Assembly: GCF_014697355.1 (NCBI RefSeq)
Contig: NZ_JACJRQ010000007.1
Span: 186,001 to 250,000, forward strand
From: Nostoc calcicola FACHB-3891
Lineage (GTDB): Bacteria > Cyanobacteriota > Cyanobacteriia > Cyanobacteriales > Nostocaceae
Reading direction: 5' to 3'
DNA: 64,000 bases
Part shown: positions 26,101 through 34,930 of the stretch, piece after piece
How positions within the stretch are numbered: the first letter of the stretch is position 1
How the letters are laid out: the number at the start of each line of letters is the position of its first letter
Position numbers and translations under genes: made by a program
The notes under the pieces: generated by a model
What the model was told of the DNA's origin: nothing
The model's database searches: none
The model's input: the letters and a program-made list of their open reading frames with translations, nothing else

Positions 26101-28873
26101 TATGTATTACGGATTTATATGGCATTGGAAAGAATCAATCAGAAATATAGTTGCAGACGAAAAATTGTTGGAGGGATTTCAAAAAGGAATAAATACGGGA
26201 AATAATGAGTTTGCTTCTTATGCCTCTATCAGTTATTGCTTAATAATTTTTTTTAAAGGTAATACTCTAGAAGATGTTCAAGTCGCTTATACAAAATATG
26301 AGAAATTAATCCAAATAATCAAACAAACATATTCAATTTTTTATATCCAAATATGCAAAAATATTATAATGAATTTATTGGATCGTAATGACGATCGCCC
26401 TTTTTTAATTGTTGGTAAATCGAAAATAGAAGAAGATGAATATTTAAAAATTTGGGAACAAATTAATAATGAGTGGCTACTATTTATTTTTCATTTAGCC
26501 AAAACAATTTCATATTATTTATTTAAAAATTCGGAAAAAGCTCTTTATCATAGTATTAAAGCCGAAAAATATGTCAAATCTTGTCCTGGATATTTACCTG
26601 AACCGCAGCATAATTTCTACTATTCGCTTGCTTTGCTTGCTTGTTATGCTAATCGTGATGTTAGACAGCAGAAAAAATTACTTAAGCAAATAGAAATAAA
26701 TCAACAAAATATGAAGATATGGGCTAAACATTGCCCTGAAAATTTTCAAAACAAATATGATTTAATAGAAGCTGAAAAAGCACGAGCTTTGGGGCAAACT
26801 TGGCAAGCAGAAGAACTTTATGAAAAAGCTATTCAAGGCGCTAAGCAATCTGAATTTATCCATGAAGAAGCCCTAGCTTATGAACATGCAGCAGAATTCT
26901 ATCTCTCTATTGGCAGAGAGGAAATTGGGAATTTTTATCTAAAAAATGCACATTATTGTTATGTGCATTGGGGAGCAAAAGCCAAAGTTAAAGATTTAGA
27001 AGCTGAATATGCACAGCTACGGGTAGGAGTAACTAGTAGAACAGAAGCTAAGGGTATCAGCACAAATATCTCGACAACGGGTAGTAATGGGCAAGTCCTA
27101 GATATAACAACGGTTATTAAAGCATCCCAAGCTCTAGCTAGTGAAATCGTTTTAGAAAAGTTGTTAGAGAAACTGATGAAAATCTGCATTGAAAATGCAG
27201 GCGCTCAAAGAGGTTTTCTGATTCTTGATAAGGAAGGAAATAGGGTGATTGAGGCTGAAGGAGCAATGGATGATGATAATGTTACCACTTTGCGATCGCT
27301 CCCAATAGATTCTGTAGATACTGTTCATCATTTACCTCTGCTTTCGACTACTATTGTCAACTATGTTGCCCATAGTCAGGAAAATGTGGTTTTAAACGAT
27401 GCCAAAAATGAAGGGCAATTTATCGGCGATTCTTACGTTAACCTCGTACAACCTAAATCGATTCTTTGCATTGCCCTACTTCATCAAGGTAAATTAAGCG
27501 GCATTTTATATTTAGAAAATAATTTAATCACCCATGCATTTACTCCAGAACGCATCGAAATTTTAAAAATACTTTCTGCTCAAGCTGCCATTTCTATTGA
27601 AAATTCACGTTTATATGCACAATTAGAAGATTACAACCGCACTTTAGAACAAAAAGTTGAAGAACGCAATCAAGAACTCTTAAAAACACTAGAAGAACTA
27701 AAAATTACTCAAGAAAAACTCAGGTTTGAAAACGATTTACTTAAGAGTTCAGAACAACTTTCTAACTATGATTATCAAATTGGGGGTAGTTTGCCAATGG
27801 ATGCTCCCACCTATGTTGTGCGTTCTGCTGACCGTCACCTTTATAAAGCACTGAGGCATAGTGAGTTTTGTTACATACTAAATGCACGGCAGATGGGTAA
27901 GTCAAGTCTCATGTTACGGATGATGCACCATCTTCAGCAAGAAGGATTTAGTTGCACAGCAATTGATTTAACTCGCATTGGTAGTGACAACATTATGCCT
28001 GCTCAATGGTACTTGGGGTTAGCAGTGGAATTATGGCAGAATTTTGATTTGCTAGATAAGGTAAATCTTCCAATTTGGTGGAATGAGTACAAAGATTTAT
28101 CACCTACCCAAAAATTAAGCCAATTTATTGAAAATATTGTACTTAAACAAGTCCAGAGTGAAAAAATTTATATTTTTATCGATGAAATTGATAGCGTCTT
28201 AGGCTTAAATTTCTCTGTTAATGACTTTTTTGCTTTGGTGCGCTTCTGTTATAACCAGCGCAGTATCAAACAAGAATATCGGCGTTTAACTTTTGCTTTT
28301 TTTGGCGTAGCTACTCCGTCAGATTTAATTTCAGACCACAAGCGAACACCATTTAATATTGGTCAATCAATTCAATTAGAGGGTTTTAAAGAAGATGAAG
28401 TTTATCCTTTAGGTGAAGGATTAAAAGAGAAAGTTAGCGACGCGATCGCCATTCGCAAAGTCATCAGAGAAGTCTTACACTGGACTAACGGACAGCCTTT
28501 TCTCACTCAAAAGCTCTGTAAGCTGATTCGCAACTCTTCATATATAATTCCGGCAAACACTGAAGCCCAATGGATAGAAAATTTAGTCATGACAAATGTC
28601 ATAGATAATTGGGAATCCCTGGATGAGCCGGAGCATTTAAGAACTATCCGCGATCGCATTCTCAATAGCGATTTACAAGTTAACAAACTCCTAGAGCTTT
28701 ATGGACAAATCTTACACCAAGGAGAAACACTCTCTGTTGATAGTCCAGAAGAAAAAGAATTGCTCTTATCAGGGCTAATTATCAAACAACAAGGTTCTCT
28801 AAAAGTCCACAACCGTATTTACCAGTTGATATTCGATAAAACTTGGATTGCTCGGCATATTCAGGAATGCTGA
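23135..28873 (+). CDS. Giant Ser/Thr kinase with AAA ATPase, GAF and AAA-like domains
   Basis: This is a 1912-residue protein. Residues 1-265 are a Hanks-type kinase (Lys33, HKDINPSN with Asp125 and Asn130, DFG at 144-146, APEQTGR). Residues about 295-560 are an AAA ATPase with Walker A GYSGIGKSA (325-333) and Walker B VIFLDDLQWAD. A long helical repeat region follows, then a GAF domain at about 1338-1490, a coiled coil, and an AAA-like domain at about 1540-1910 with Walker A ARQMGKSS (Lys1589). Cyanobacterial proteins with this front end usually finish in a histidine kinase; here that is replaced by the domain type also found in the 14204-15586 protein. A cytosolic signalling hub is likely. 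Its start is 37 bases behind the radical SAM gene, so cotranscription is plausible. Confidence 0.92.
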   Translation: MRNYEILQQIYESDNSLVYQAILQPNNQSIILKILKENYPTPSELTRYKQEYEITRLLNTDGVIKAYGLQRYQNSLMMFLEDFGGKSLKLLMTEHHFNIEEFLTIAIKTSESLESIHTSNIIHKDINPSNIVYNRETGQLKIIDFGISTRLSQENQTIRNPNQLEGTLAYIAPEQTGRMNRGIDYRSDFYSLGITFYELLTNKLPFETTDPMELLHCHIAQQPKPPHKVISSISLTLSNIVMKLLAKSPEERYQSAWGLKMDLENCLYQLQTQGEISSFPLGHQDISSKFQIPQKLYGREQEVEELLTTFRRVSQETTEMILVSGYSGIGKSALVNEIHKAIFRQQGYFISGKFDQLKRDIPYAGFSQAFQNLVRQLLSESETALQIWKQAILEALGSNVQVIIDVIPEVEKIIGKQPLVEELGSTETQNRFNFFFQKFISIFSKKEHPLVIFLDDLQWADLPSLKLIELLISDPDSQYLLMIGAYRDNEVSPTHPLIHTLEQIQKAGARVNQITLQPLAINQINQLIADTLSCSMEESISLAELLNAKSQGNPFFLTQLLQSLYQEKLLLFDANLARWQWNIEQIKGIKIADNVIDLMTKKIGKLDKNTQNILKLAACIGNQFNLEVLSIVNKKSQIATAKELQPALQEGLILPLNSNYKEPLLWSQNKLVPTFIPYKFLHDRVQQAAYSLIRESKKQQLHLQVGRLLLKNTKESEIEENLFEIVNQLNEGAKLIYEQVEKTQLAKLNLNAGKKAKASIAYEPALRYLEAGINLLSENSWQDEYKLTLELYVETLEVIYLNTKFEQIEELSATVLRFCKDTLDRIKVYKVKIRANFAQFQYQKAINNAIEALTELGIDLPSEMSEIEKAISREFKFLELFLKEREIEDLFNLEPMSDPYKIATISIFQQIVPSTVQINFSLYILIILIQLNLCIKYGNSSSAVNIYIFYGMILVGVMKDFDSGYKFGKLSLKFLKQFNFPKSEALVMHMYYGFIWHWKESIRNIVADEKLLEGFQKGINTGNNEFASYASISYCLIIFFKGNTLEDVQVAYTKYEKLIQIIKQTYSIFYIQICKNIIMNLLDRNDDRPFLIVGKSKIEEDEYLKIWEQINNEWLLFIFHLAKTISYYLFKNSEKALYHSIKAEKYVKSCPGYLPEPQHNFYYSLALLACYANRDVRQQKKLLKQIEINQQNMKIWAKHCPENFQNKYDLIEAEKARALGQTWQAEELYEKAIQGAKQSEFIHEEALAYEHAAEFYLSIGREEIGNFYLKNAHYCYVHWGAKAKVKDLEAEYAQLRVGVTSRTEAKGISTNISTTGSNGQVLDITTVIKASQALASEIVLEKLLEKLMKICIENAGAQRGFLILDKEGNRVIEAEGAMDDDNVTTLRSLPIDSVDTVHHLPLLSTTIVNYVAHSQENVVLNDAKNEGQFIGDSYVNLVQPKSILCIALLHQGKLSGILYLENNLITHAFTPERIEILKILSAQAAISIENSRLYAQLEDYNRTLEQKVEERNQELLKTLEELKITQEKLRFENDLLKSSEQLSNYDYQIGGSLPMDAPTYVVRSADRHLYKALRHSEFCYILNARQMGKSSLMLRMMHHLQQEGFSCTAIDLTRIGSDNIMPAQWYLGLAVELWQNFDLLDKVNLPIWWNEYKDLSPTQKLSQFIENIVLKQVQSEKIYIFIDEIDSVLGLNFSVNDFFALVRFCYNQRSIKQEYRRLTFAFFGVATPSDLISDHKRTPFNIGQSIQLEGFKEDEVYPLGEGLKEKVSDAIAIRKVIREVLHWTNGQPFLTQKLCKLIRNSSYIIPANTEAQWIENLVMTNVIDNWESLDEPEHLRTIRDRILNSDLQVNKLLELYGQILHQGETLSVDSPEEKELLLSGLIIKQQGSLKVHNRIYQLIFDKTWIARHIQEC

Positions 28874-28907
28874 GTGAGGAGTTATTCCAATACTTGTCGG
28901 TTAAGGG

Positions 28908-28975
28908 GAAAAGGGTAAGGGGAAAGGGAAAAGAAAAAACCTTTAACCTTTACCCTTTAACCTTTTCCCCAAACC
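28908..28975. repeat. G-rich/C-rich inverted repeat field
   Basis: GGGGAAAAGGGTAAGGGGAAAGGG is followed by CCTTTACCCTTTAACCTTTTCCCC, forming a long imperfect foldback just after the kinase gene. CTCCCTCAT units follow at 29034-29068. Similar units occur on the left side of the locus. Confidence 0.65.
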
Positions 28976-29098
28976 CAATCACGAGTTAAAAATGCTTAAC
29001 CGAGCAGTATTGGGAGTTATTCTTCTTGTCCTCCTGTCTCCCTCATCTCCCTCATCTCCCTCATCTCGCCGCGTCCCCGCATCAATCTAAATAATAAA

Positions 29099-29170
29099 TG
29101 GGTCGCCCGGGATTCGAACCCGGAACTAATCGGTTAAAAGCCGAGTACTCTACCGTTGAGTTAGCGACCC
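29099..29170 (-). tRNA. trnK: tRNA-Lys (anticodon UUU)
   Basis: The reverse complement folds as a complete tRNA. The acceptor arms are GGGTCGC and GCGACCC, with a D arm ACTC/GAGT. The anticodon loop is CTTTTAA, and the T arm is CCGGG-TTCGAAT-CCCGG. The discriminator is A; the CCA end is not encoded. Confidence 0.96.
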
Positions 29171-29230
29171 TTTCGTTCATTTCGCAACTTTGCCATCATA
29201 GCACAGGCATCTGTAGATTTGTAAAGGGGT

Positions 29231-30100
29231 TCAGAAAAAATTTGCTCTTAAGCGTACAGATGCTGTGTAGCTGCCCCCTGGATCTAATATAGTTAGATGT
29301 TCACCAGTGTTTAGAGAGTTGCGAGCAGCACTCCACGGTTCTAGACAGTAGAAGTCTTTGCCTTTGAGTGTCCAAAATACCAAAATGGGATATTCATCGC
29401 CATAATCTAGAGTCAGCTTTAGCTTACGGCTATTGTCCGTCACAGTTGCCGATTTACTAGTTAGCTGCTTAAAGGCAACATCAATTTCATCCTGGTTGAA
29501 GTCAAAATTCCCGTTAAAGGGGTGAATTTCTTTGCTTCTCTGGTCTTGATACTCCTGAGAGGGAATTTCAAACTCTAGCCCGGTTTTATCAAGGGTCAGA
29601 AAATAGGGATGAAATCCTGAAGAAAAGGGCAATGATGTGGATGAAAGATTTTTATACTCCTGGCGAATTTCTAAGGTATTACCTTGGAGTTCGTAAGTGA
29701 AAATTACCTGAAAGTCAAAAGGATAAACTAACCGTGTTTGCTCGTTACTGTTGAGGACGAGGGTGAGGCTAACTTTATCTTGAGTTAGTTGGTCAGTTAC
29801 TTGCCAAGGTAAATCACGTGCAAAGCCATGTTGTTTGAGAGTGTATTGTTTCCCGTTGTGAGTGTAAGTGTTATCCGGTAAATTGCCGCAGATAGGAAAC
29901 AAAATAGGATTTCCGCCCCTGACACTCAGATCAGGATTAGCAAAGCGTTCAGTGTCTAAGTAGAAAATTTCTTGACCTTGGATGCGCCAACGGGTAATGA
30001 TACCGCCCCGTTCTGGGACAACTTCCAGTTGAGAACCAGCGGTTTCATCTGAAAGAATGTAGGTTTTGTATTGTTGCTCTTGAACTGCAATGGTAAACAC
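29231..30100 (-). CDS. Aldose 1-epimerase-like (galactose mutarotase-fold) protein
   Basis: This protein has about 289 residues and a mutarotase-type beta-sandwich. Recognisable parts are GGIITRWRIQGQEIFYLD, RGGNPILFPICGNLPD, KQHGFARDLPW (active-site His), SSGFHPYF (second His) and the ending FYCLEPWSAARNSLNTGEHLTILDPGGS. It probably binds or epimerises a sugar or sugar phosphate. The frame continues upstream through a GGGCATT repeat that encodes MPHAPCP-type nonsense. A GTG at 30100 with AGGA 9 bases before it gives a sensible start (VFTIAVQEQQYK). The substrate is unknown. Confidence 0.83.
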   Translation of the reverse strand: MFTIAVQEQQYKTYILSDETAGSQLEVVPERGGIITRWRIQGQEIFYLDTERFANPDLSVRGGNPILFPICGNLPDNTYTHNGKQYTLKQHGFARDLPWQVTDQLTQDKVSLTLVLNSNEQTRLVYPFDFQVIFTYELQGNTLEIRQEYKNLSSTSLPFSSGFHPYFLTLDKTGLEFEIPSQEYQDQRSKEIHPFNGNFDFNQDEIDVAFKQLTSKSATVTDNSRKLKLTLDYGDEYPILVFWTLKGKDFYCLEPWSAARNSLNTGEHLTILDPGGSYTASVRLRANFF

Positions 30101-30117
30101 AGGTTTTAGTCCTAATT

Positions 30118-30214
30118 GGGCATTGGGCATTGGGCATGGGGCATGGGGCATGGGGCATGGGGCATGGGGCATGGGGCATTGGGCATTGGGCATGGGGCAT
30201 TGGGCATGGGGTAT
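30118..30214. repeat. STRR array of GGGCATT/GGGCATG heptamers
   Basis: About 13 consecutive heptamers vary only in the last base, followed by CTTCCCCTG units at 30236-30268. The array abuts the start of the epimerase-like gene and extends its frame artificially. Confidence 0.9.
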
Positions 30215-30301
30215 TAGTTATTTATTCTTTCTCCCCCTGCTTCCCCTGCTTCCCCTGCTTCCCCTGCTCCCTCATCTCCCTCATCCCCATACCCAAAGAA
30301 T

Positions 30302-31336
30302 TTATTCGTCTTCTGCAAAAACGAAACGATATAATTCACTGGGGTCTGGTTCAGGGCTGCTTTCAGCGAATTTCACTGCTTCGTCGATTCGTTCCTGAAT
30401 TTTACGGTCAATGGCTTTGATTTCTTCCTCATCCGCCAGATTTTGCTCTAGCAAATAAGCTGCTAACTTCTTAATTGGGTCACGGGCAAACCAAAATTCT
30501 TTTTCAGCTTTGCTTCGCATTTCATCTGGGTCTGCCAAGGAGTGACCCCGGAAGCGGTAGGTAAGTGCCTCAATTAATGTTGGGCCTTCACCTGCACGGG
30601 CGCGGGCTACGGCTTCTTGGGCAACGGCACGCACCGCCAGCACGTCCATACCGTCTACTTCCACGCCCACCATGTTAAATACACTGGCTTTTTTGTAAAT
30701 CTCTGGCTGGGAAGTGGCGCGATCGTGAGCCATACCAATTGCCCACTTATTATTTTCTACCACAAAAAGAATTGGCAGTTTCCAGAGAGCTGCCATGTTT
30801 AATGTCTCGAAAAACTGACCGTTGTTAGCTGCACCGTCGCCAAAAAAGCAAGCTGTCACTTGGTCAGCACTTTCGTCTTTTAGCACTTCGCGGCGGTATT
30901 TGGTTTGAAAAGCGGCTCCTGCTGCTACAGGAATTCCCTCTGCCACAAACGCATAGCCACCTAGCAAGCGATGTTCGGCAGAAAACATGTGCATCGAACC
31001 ACCACGCCCTTTGCTGCAACCCGTGGCTTTGCCAAATAACTCCGCCATGACTTCTTTTGCTGGTACTCCCGCACTCAAAGCGTGAACGTGGTCGCGGTAG
31101 GTACTGCAAACGTAATCTTCACCCGGCCGCATCGCCTGGATAACGCCGGTGGAAACGGCTTCTTGACCGTTGTACAAATGGACAAAACCAAACATTTTGC
31201 CCCGATAATACATTTCAGCGCATTTGTCTTCAAACAAACGCCCTAGTACCATGTCTTCATATAACCGTAACCCAACTTCATTAGTGATGCGGTTAGTGGC
31301 AGCATTAAATGTGGGTAAAGTACGCTCTTGAACCAT
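30302..31336 (-). CDS. pdhA: Pyruvate dehydrogenase E1 component, alpha subunit
   Basis: At 344 residues this is full length for E1 alpha. The thiamine diphosphate motif begins [10 protein letters not shown] and reaches [10 protein letters not shown]. Other hallmarks are [29 protein letters not shown], and [15 protein letters not shown] with the regulatory-loop region. It decarboxylates pyruvate with the beta subunit (not in this window) to feed acetyl-CoA synthesis. Start ATG at 31336 gives [15 protein letters not shown], as in relatives. The subunit genes are separate, as is usual in cyanobacteria. Confidence 0.97.
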   Translation of the reverse strand: MVQERTLPTFNAATNRITNEVGLRLYEDMVLGRLFEDKCAEMYYRGKMFGFVHLYNGQEAVSTGVIQAMRPGEDYVCSTYRDHVHALSAGVPAKEVMAELFGKATGCSKGRGGSMHMFSAEHRLLGGYAFVAEGIPVAAGAAFQTKYRREVLKDESADQVTACFFGDGAANNGQFFETLNMAALWKLPILFVVENNKWAIGMAHDRATSQPEIYKKASVFNMVGVEVDGMDVLAVRAVAQEAVARARAGEGPTLIEALTYRFRGHSLADPDEMRSKAEKEFWFARDPIKKLAAYLLEQNLADEEEIKAIDRKIQERIDEAVKFAESSPEPDPSELYRFVFAEDE

Positions 31337-32152
31337 TATTTTTGAGTATCCCTGTTGTACAACTTAAAGTTACGGTCTTAAATAAGTTGGTCTGATAACG
31401 TCTGAGCCTTTATGAGGTTAGCGTTTGCAAGAGTCAACAATCAAACTTTATTTATGCACCAAAAAAGGACTTTAGGGAATAGGTAAATTTTGAATTTTTG
31501 GGAAAGTGGATGGTGTCGGTTTGAGTGCCACTCAAGTTTCCCAGACGAATTTTTAACTTTTGCGCCCATAACCACCCTGTGAGAATGTGACTCTAACAGC
31601 AACATTTGCCCCTTTGGGTTTTTTTACCTGACCATTCCCCTTGATAGAGTACCAATCAAGATAGACTGGTTTCTGCATATCCATTAACAATTTAAAAAAA
31701 ATGACGTAAAAGTTTCTATACCTAAATGGGTAATTGTAATTAAAGGTTAAATATGATATGATTTTTGTCTCCTGTTATCAGGGTCAACCCCCTAAAGTGG
31801 TAGTTTACTAACCACATACTGGGGAAAATCCCGAAAAAATCAATCAATAGATTCCTGTAACCACAACATTTATGCCGTTATAAAAGCGGTAGTTGTGGTT
31901 TGTGGTATCGAAGGTTGATGATAGTTGTATTCAACCAAAAATACTAAGAATTAAGACAAAAAGCTGGGGCTTTCTGGGCGAAGGCAAAAAATTAGTACTA
32001 GAATGTGACTCAAAATTTCGGAAAGGTACAAAACAAGTAGTTGCAATATACACTTGTAGAGTAGATTCTATACGGCATTGTTATGGCACGGTTTTACAGG
32101 CCTGGAAAGCTCTAGGTGAATTATGTTGATCGCGGTGCAGGGGAAGTAGGCT
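31337..32152 (+). promoter_or_regulatory. Gene-free stretch; possible structured leader of ftn2
   Basis: No supportable gene is seen. A TATGAT at 31752-31757 could be a -10 box. Behind it are two hairpins: GTGGT/ACCAC (31797-31814) and a larger one, AACCACAAC (31859-31867) with GTTGTGGTT (31892-31900), with an inner CCG/CGG pair. They would lie in a 5' leader of about 390 bases before ftn2. Both their transcription and any regulatory role are inferred. Confidence 0.35.
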
Positions 32153-34474
32153 GTGCGAATTCCGCTAGATTACTACCGAATTTTAGGACTACCGTTAGCG
32201 GCAAGTGATGAACAATTGCGGCAAGCATATAGCGATCGCATTGTGCAATTGCCACGACGTGAGTATTCTCAGGCAGCAATTTCTTCTCGCAAACAACTTA
32301 TAGAAGAAGCTTACGTGGTTTTATCAGATCCAAAACAACGCAGTACCTACGACCACCTTTATCTTGCCCACGCCTATGACCCTGATAATGTTGCTGCTGG
32401 CACAGCAACAGCAGAAAATCTCAGAGAAAGCCACAAAAGGGGTGTTGATGCCCAGAATTTGGGCATCGATGTTTCCCAAGAGGAATTAGTTGGCGCTTTG
32501 TTGATTTTGCAAGAATTAGGGGAATACGAACTTGTACTGAAACTAGGTCGTCCGTACCTGGTGAATAAAAACGCTGTTGCAAGTAACAACAAGGGCAATA
32601 ATCTAGCAGACGAAGAAATCACCGAAAGTCCTGAACGCCCAGATGTCGTTCTCACTGTCGCCCTTGCTTGTTTGGAACTGGGACGCGAACAGTGGCAGCA
32701 AGGTCACTACGAAAATGCCGCTGTATCCTTAGAAACTGGTGAGGAATTGCTGGTACGCGAAGGGTTATTCGTCAGCGTACAAGCAGAAATTCAAGCAGAT
32801 CTCTATAAATTACGACCGTATCGAATTTTAGAGTTACTGGCATTGCCCCAAGAAAAAACTGCCGAACGACGCCAAGGACTGGAACTATTACAAAACCTTT
32901 TAGAAGATCGTGGCGGCATTGATGGCACGAATAGCGATCGCTCTGGTTTAAACATAGATGATTTTCTGCGATTTATCCAGCAATTACGCAACCACTTAAC
33001 AGTCGCAGAGCAACACAAGTTATTTGAAGCAGAAAGTAAACGTCCTTCTGCTGTTGCCATTTATTTGGCTGTTTATGCCTTGATAGCAAGAGGATTTGCT
33101 CAACGACAACCAGCTTTAGTTCGTCAAGCAAAGCAAATGCTAGCGCGTCTGGGCAATCGCCAAGATGTACATTTAGAACAGTCGTTGTGTGCATTACTCT
33201 TGGGACAAACCGAAGAAGCAACTCGTGTTTTAGAACTTAGTCAGGAGTACGAAGCTTTAGCATTTATTCGGGAAAAATCTCAAGATTCCCCAGATTTGTT
33301 ACCAGGGCTGTGTTTATACACAGAACAGTGGTTGCAACACGAAGTATTTCCCCATTTTCGAGATTTGGCGAATCAGCAAGCTTCTTTAAAAGAATATTTT
33401 GCTAACTCACAGGTGCAAGCTTATTTAGAAGCATTGCCAACGGATGCCCAAACAACTAATGAATCTGGTGTAATTAATCCCCAGCTTTTTCAACAACCAC
33501 AAACAAATAATCCACGTTTTCCTAACAATTCAACTGGGACTTTTCGACAATTCGATCGCAATACAACACCAGACCCAAATTTACCAGAAACACCAGCAAA
33601 AGAAACACCGCAATATCCAAACTTCTCGCCACCGAGATGGAATTCATCTGAGGGTGTAAATCCAGAAGTAACACCTGCACCGCTTCCTACTGCTGAACGC
33701 ACAACTAGAGGTAATAATCACCATTGGAATGGTTCAGCTAGACCGGCTGCACCCGCTGAAAACCAAAAGCGTAGGCGAAGAAAACCTACTCAACCTAGCC
33801 GAGAACGTATACCTGATAATCGTCCTCGTCCACGTCCTCGGCGACGGCGGCGGACTTTTGCTAACACTATAGAAGGGAAAACACGGCTGGTGTGGAGAGT
33901 GTTTATTTCCCTAGTGGTTATATTAGTTTTCTGGGTGTTAGCCACAACAGCTTTTGGATGGATAAAAAATCTATTTTTTCCGACATCATCTCCCCGTGAT
34001 TTACAGTTGTTCGTACAGATAAATCAACCACCAGTCTTTATTCCTAACCCAAAGGATAAACCAGAACCAGAAGGCGCTCTCACAAATGCAACGGCACAGG
34101 AAGTAATTCAAGATTGGCTATCTACTAAAGCCGCAGCTTTAGGGCCTAATCATCAAATTAATAATTTAGAGCAGATTTTAACTGGTTCAGCGTTGTCTCA
34201 ATGGCGGCTGATTGCTCAACAAGATAGGATAGATAACCGCTATCGCAAGTACGCTCATAGCTTGAAGATTGAATCTGTAGAAAAAATTGATTTATTTAGC
34301 GATCGCGCAGCAGTGGAAGCTACGGTAAAAGAAGCCACACAGCTATATGAAAATGGTCAGTTTAAAAGTTCTTCTAATGAAAAGTTGCGAGTCAAGTATG
34401 ATTTGGTTCGATACAACGGCAAATGGCGTATTCAGAGTATATCACTTGTCGATCAAATAAGTTGGAATTTTTAG
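32153..34474 (+). CDS. ftn2: Cell division protein Ftn2 (ZipN/ARC6 family)
   Basis: This 773-residue divisome protein is specific to cyanobacteria and plastids. Residues 1-65 are a degenerate J domain (IPLDYYRILGLPLAASDEQL) lacking the HPD motif, as usual in this family. A helical TPR-like region extends to about 420, and a Pro/Asn/Thr-rich linker lies at about 430-570. A basic patch (RRRRKPTQ, RPRPRRRRR) precedes a single membrane helix (VFISLVVILVFWVLATTAF, about 582-600). The C-terminal IMS/ARC6-like domain begins near 640 (ATAQEVIQDWLSTKAAALG). It anchors FtsZ filaments to the membrane. The GTG at 32153 gives the conserved VRIPLDYY start. Confidence 0.95.
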   Translation: MRIPLDYYRILGLPLAASDEQLRQAYSDRIVQLPRREYSQAAISSRKQLIEEAYVVLSDPKQRSTYDHLYLAHAYDPDNVAAGTATAENLRESHKRGVDAQNLGIDVSQEELVGALLILQELGEYELVLKLGRPYLVNKNAVASNNKGNNLADEEITESPERPDVVLTVALACLELGREQWQQGHYENAAVSLETGEELLVREGLFVSVQAEIQADLYKLRPYRILELLALPQEKTAERRQGLELLQNLLEDRGGIDGTNSDRSGLNIDDFLRFIQQLRNHLTVAEQHKLFEAESKRPSAVAIYLAVYALIARGFAQRQPALVRQAKQMLARLGNRQDVHLEQSLCALLLGQTEEATRVLELSQEYEALAFIREKSQDSPDLLPGLCLYTEQWLQHEVFPHFRDLANQQASLKEYFANSQVQAYLEALPTDAQTTNESGVINPQLFQQPQTNNPRFPNNSTGTFRQFDRNTTPDPNLPETPAKETPQYPNFSPPRWNSSEGVNPEVTPAPLPTAERTTRGNNHHWNGSARPAAPAENQKRRRRKPTQPSRERIPDNRPRPRPRRRRRTFANTIEGKTRLVWRVFISLVVILVFWVLATTAFGWIKNLFFPTSSPRDLQLFVQINQPPVFIPNPKDKPEPEGALTNATAQEVIQDWLSTKAAALGPNHQINNLEQILTGSALSQWRLIAQQDRIDNRYRKYAHSLKIESVEKIDLFSDRAAVEATVKEATQLYENGQFKSSSNEKLRVKYDLVRYNGKWRIQSISLVDQISWNF

Positions 34475-34501
34475 GCGATGTCTACGAAGTTCAACTTTTA
34501 T

Positions 34502-34929
34502 TCATACGTCAATAAGACGAAACTCTACAATAGGCATAGCTATTCTCCCACTCCAAAATTTTTGTAATACTTGTTCTTCTAAACGCCTTGCTCTCAATTC
34601 AGAAACTTGATATATGACTTGGAGACGATATAATGCACCAGCTTTGAGGTTAGGAAAATAATAAAAGCCACTTTTTCCATTTAAGCTACGAGTTTTGCTA
34701 GAAATTGCGAATTGAAGTTGAGAAGAATACCAGAGAAGTTTTCCACATAAATCCAAAAACATTTTTTCTCCTGGTTGAAGCAAGTCATAATTTTGTTCAT
34801 TGTTTTTCCAAGCAAGTTTCATTGGTTCGCCAGAGGGATTTATTGGTTTACCATCATCACTTATTAAAATCGCGTCAATAGAGCTTAATTCGTAAAAACC
34901 AAGAGTGGTTGATGTATTGTTTGTAATAT
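34502..34929 (-). pseudogene. Decayed 3' copy of the 35701-36882 gene
   Basis: The segment is nearly identical to the last 428 bases of the gene at 35701-36882 and encodes the same C-terminal half (from ITNNTSTTLG to AMPIVEFRLID). It lacks the first two-thirds and any plausible original start. It sits 1 base behind the stop of the intact gene at 34931-35476. An internal ATG (34822) could in theory give 106 residues. The few differences from the parent copy suggest a recent event. Confidence 0.75.
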
Positions 34930-34930
34930 T

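Noticed and set aside
14204..28873. A short classic precursor peptide (Nif11, nitrile-hydratase-like, or cyanobactin type) hidden between the genes
   Set aside because: I read the gaps at 15587-15684, 17992-18375, 20550-20802 and 21418-21708 and found no short ORF with a ribosome site and a Cys/Ser/Thr-rich end.
28874..29170. Attachment site of an integrative element at tRNA-Lys
   Set aside because: No integrase, excisionase or duplicated tRNA 3' end is visible in the window; kept only as a weak boundary hint.
30090..30420. Two plus-strand open frames of about 100 codons
   Set aside because: They run through the GGGCAT(T/G) array and C-rich repeats and then antisense to pdhA; composition is pure repeat.
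31893..32129. 78-codon open frame upstream of ftn2
   Set aside because: It begins at a TTG inside a hairpin arm, has no ribosome site and does not read like a protein; better explained as leader or spacer DNA.
32153..34474. Annotating the J-domain gene as a DnaJ chaperone
   Set aside because: The J region lacks HPD and the protein has the basic patch, single membrane helix and C-terminal domain of Ftn2/ARC6.
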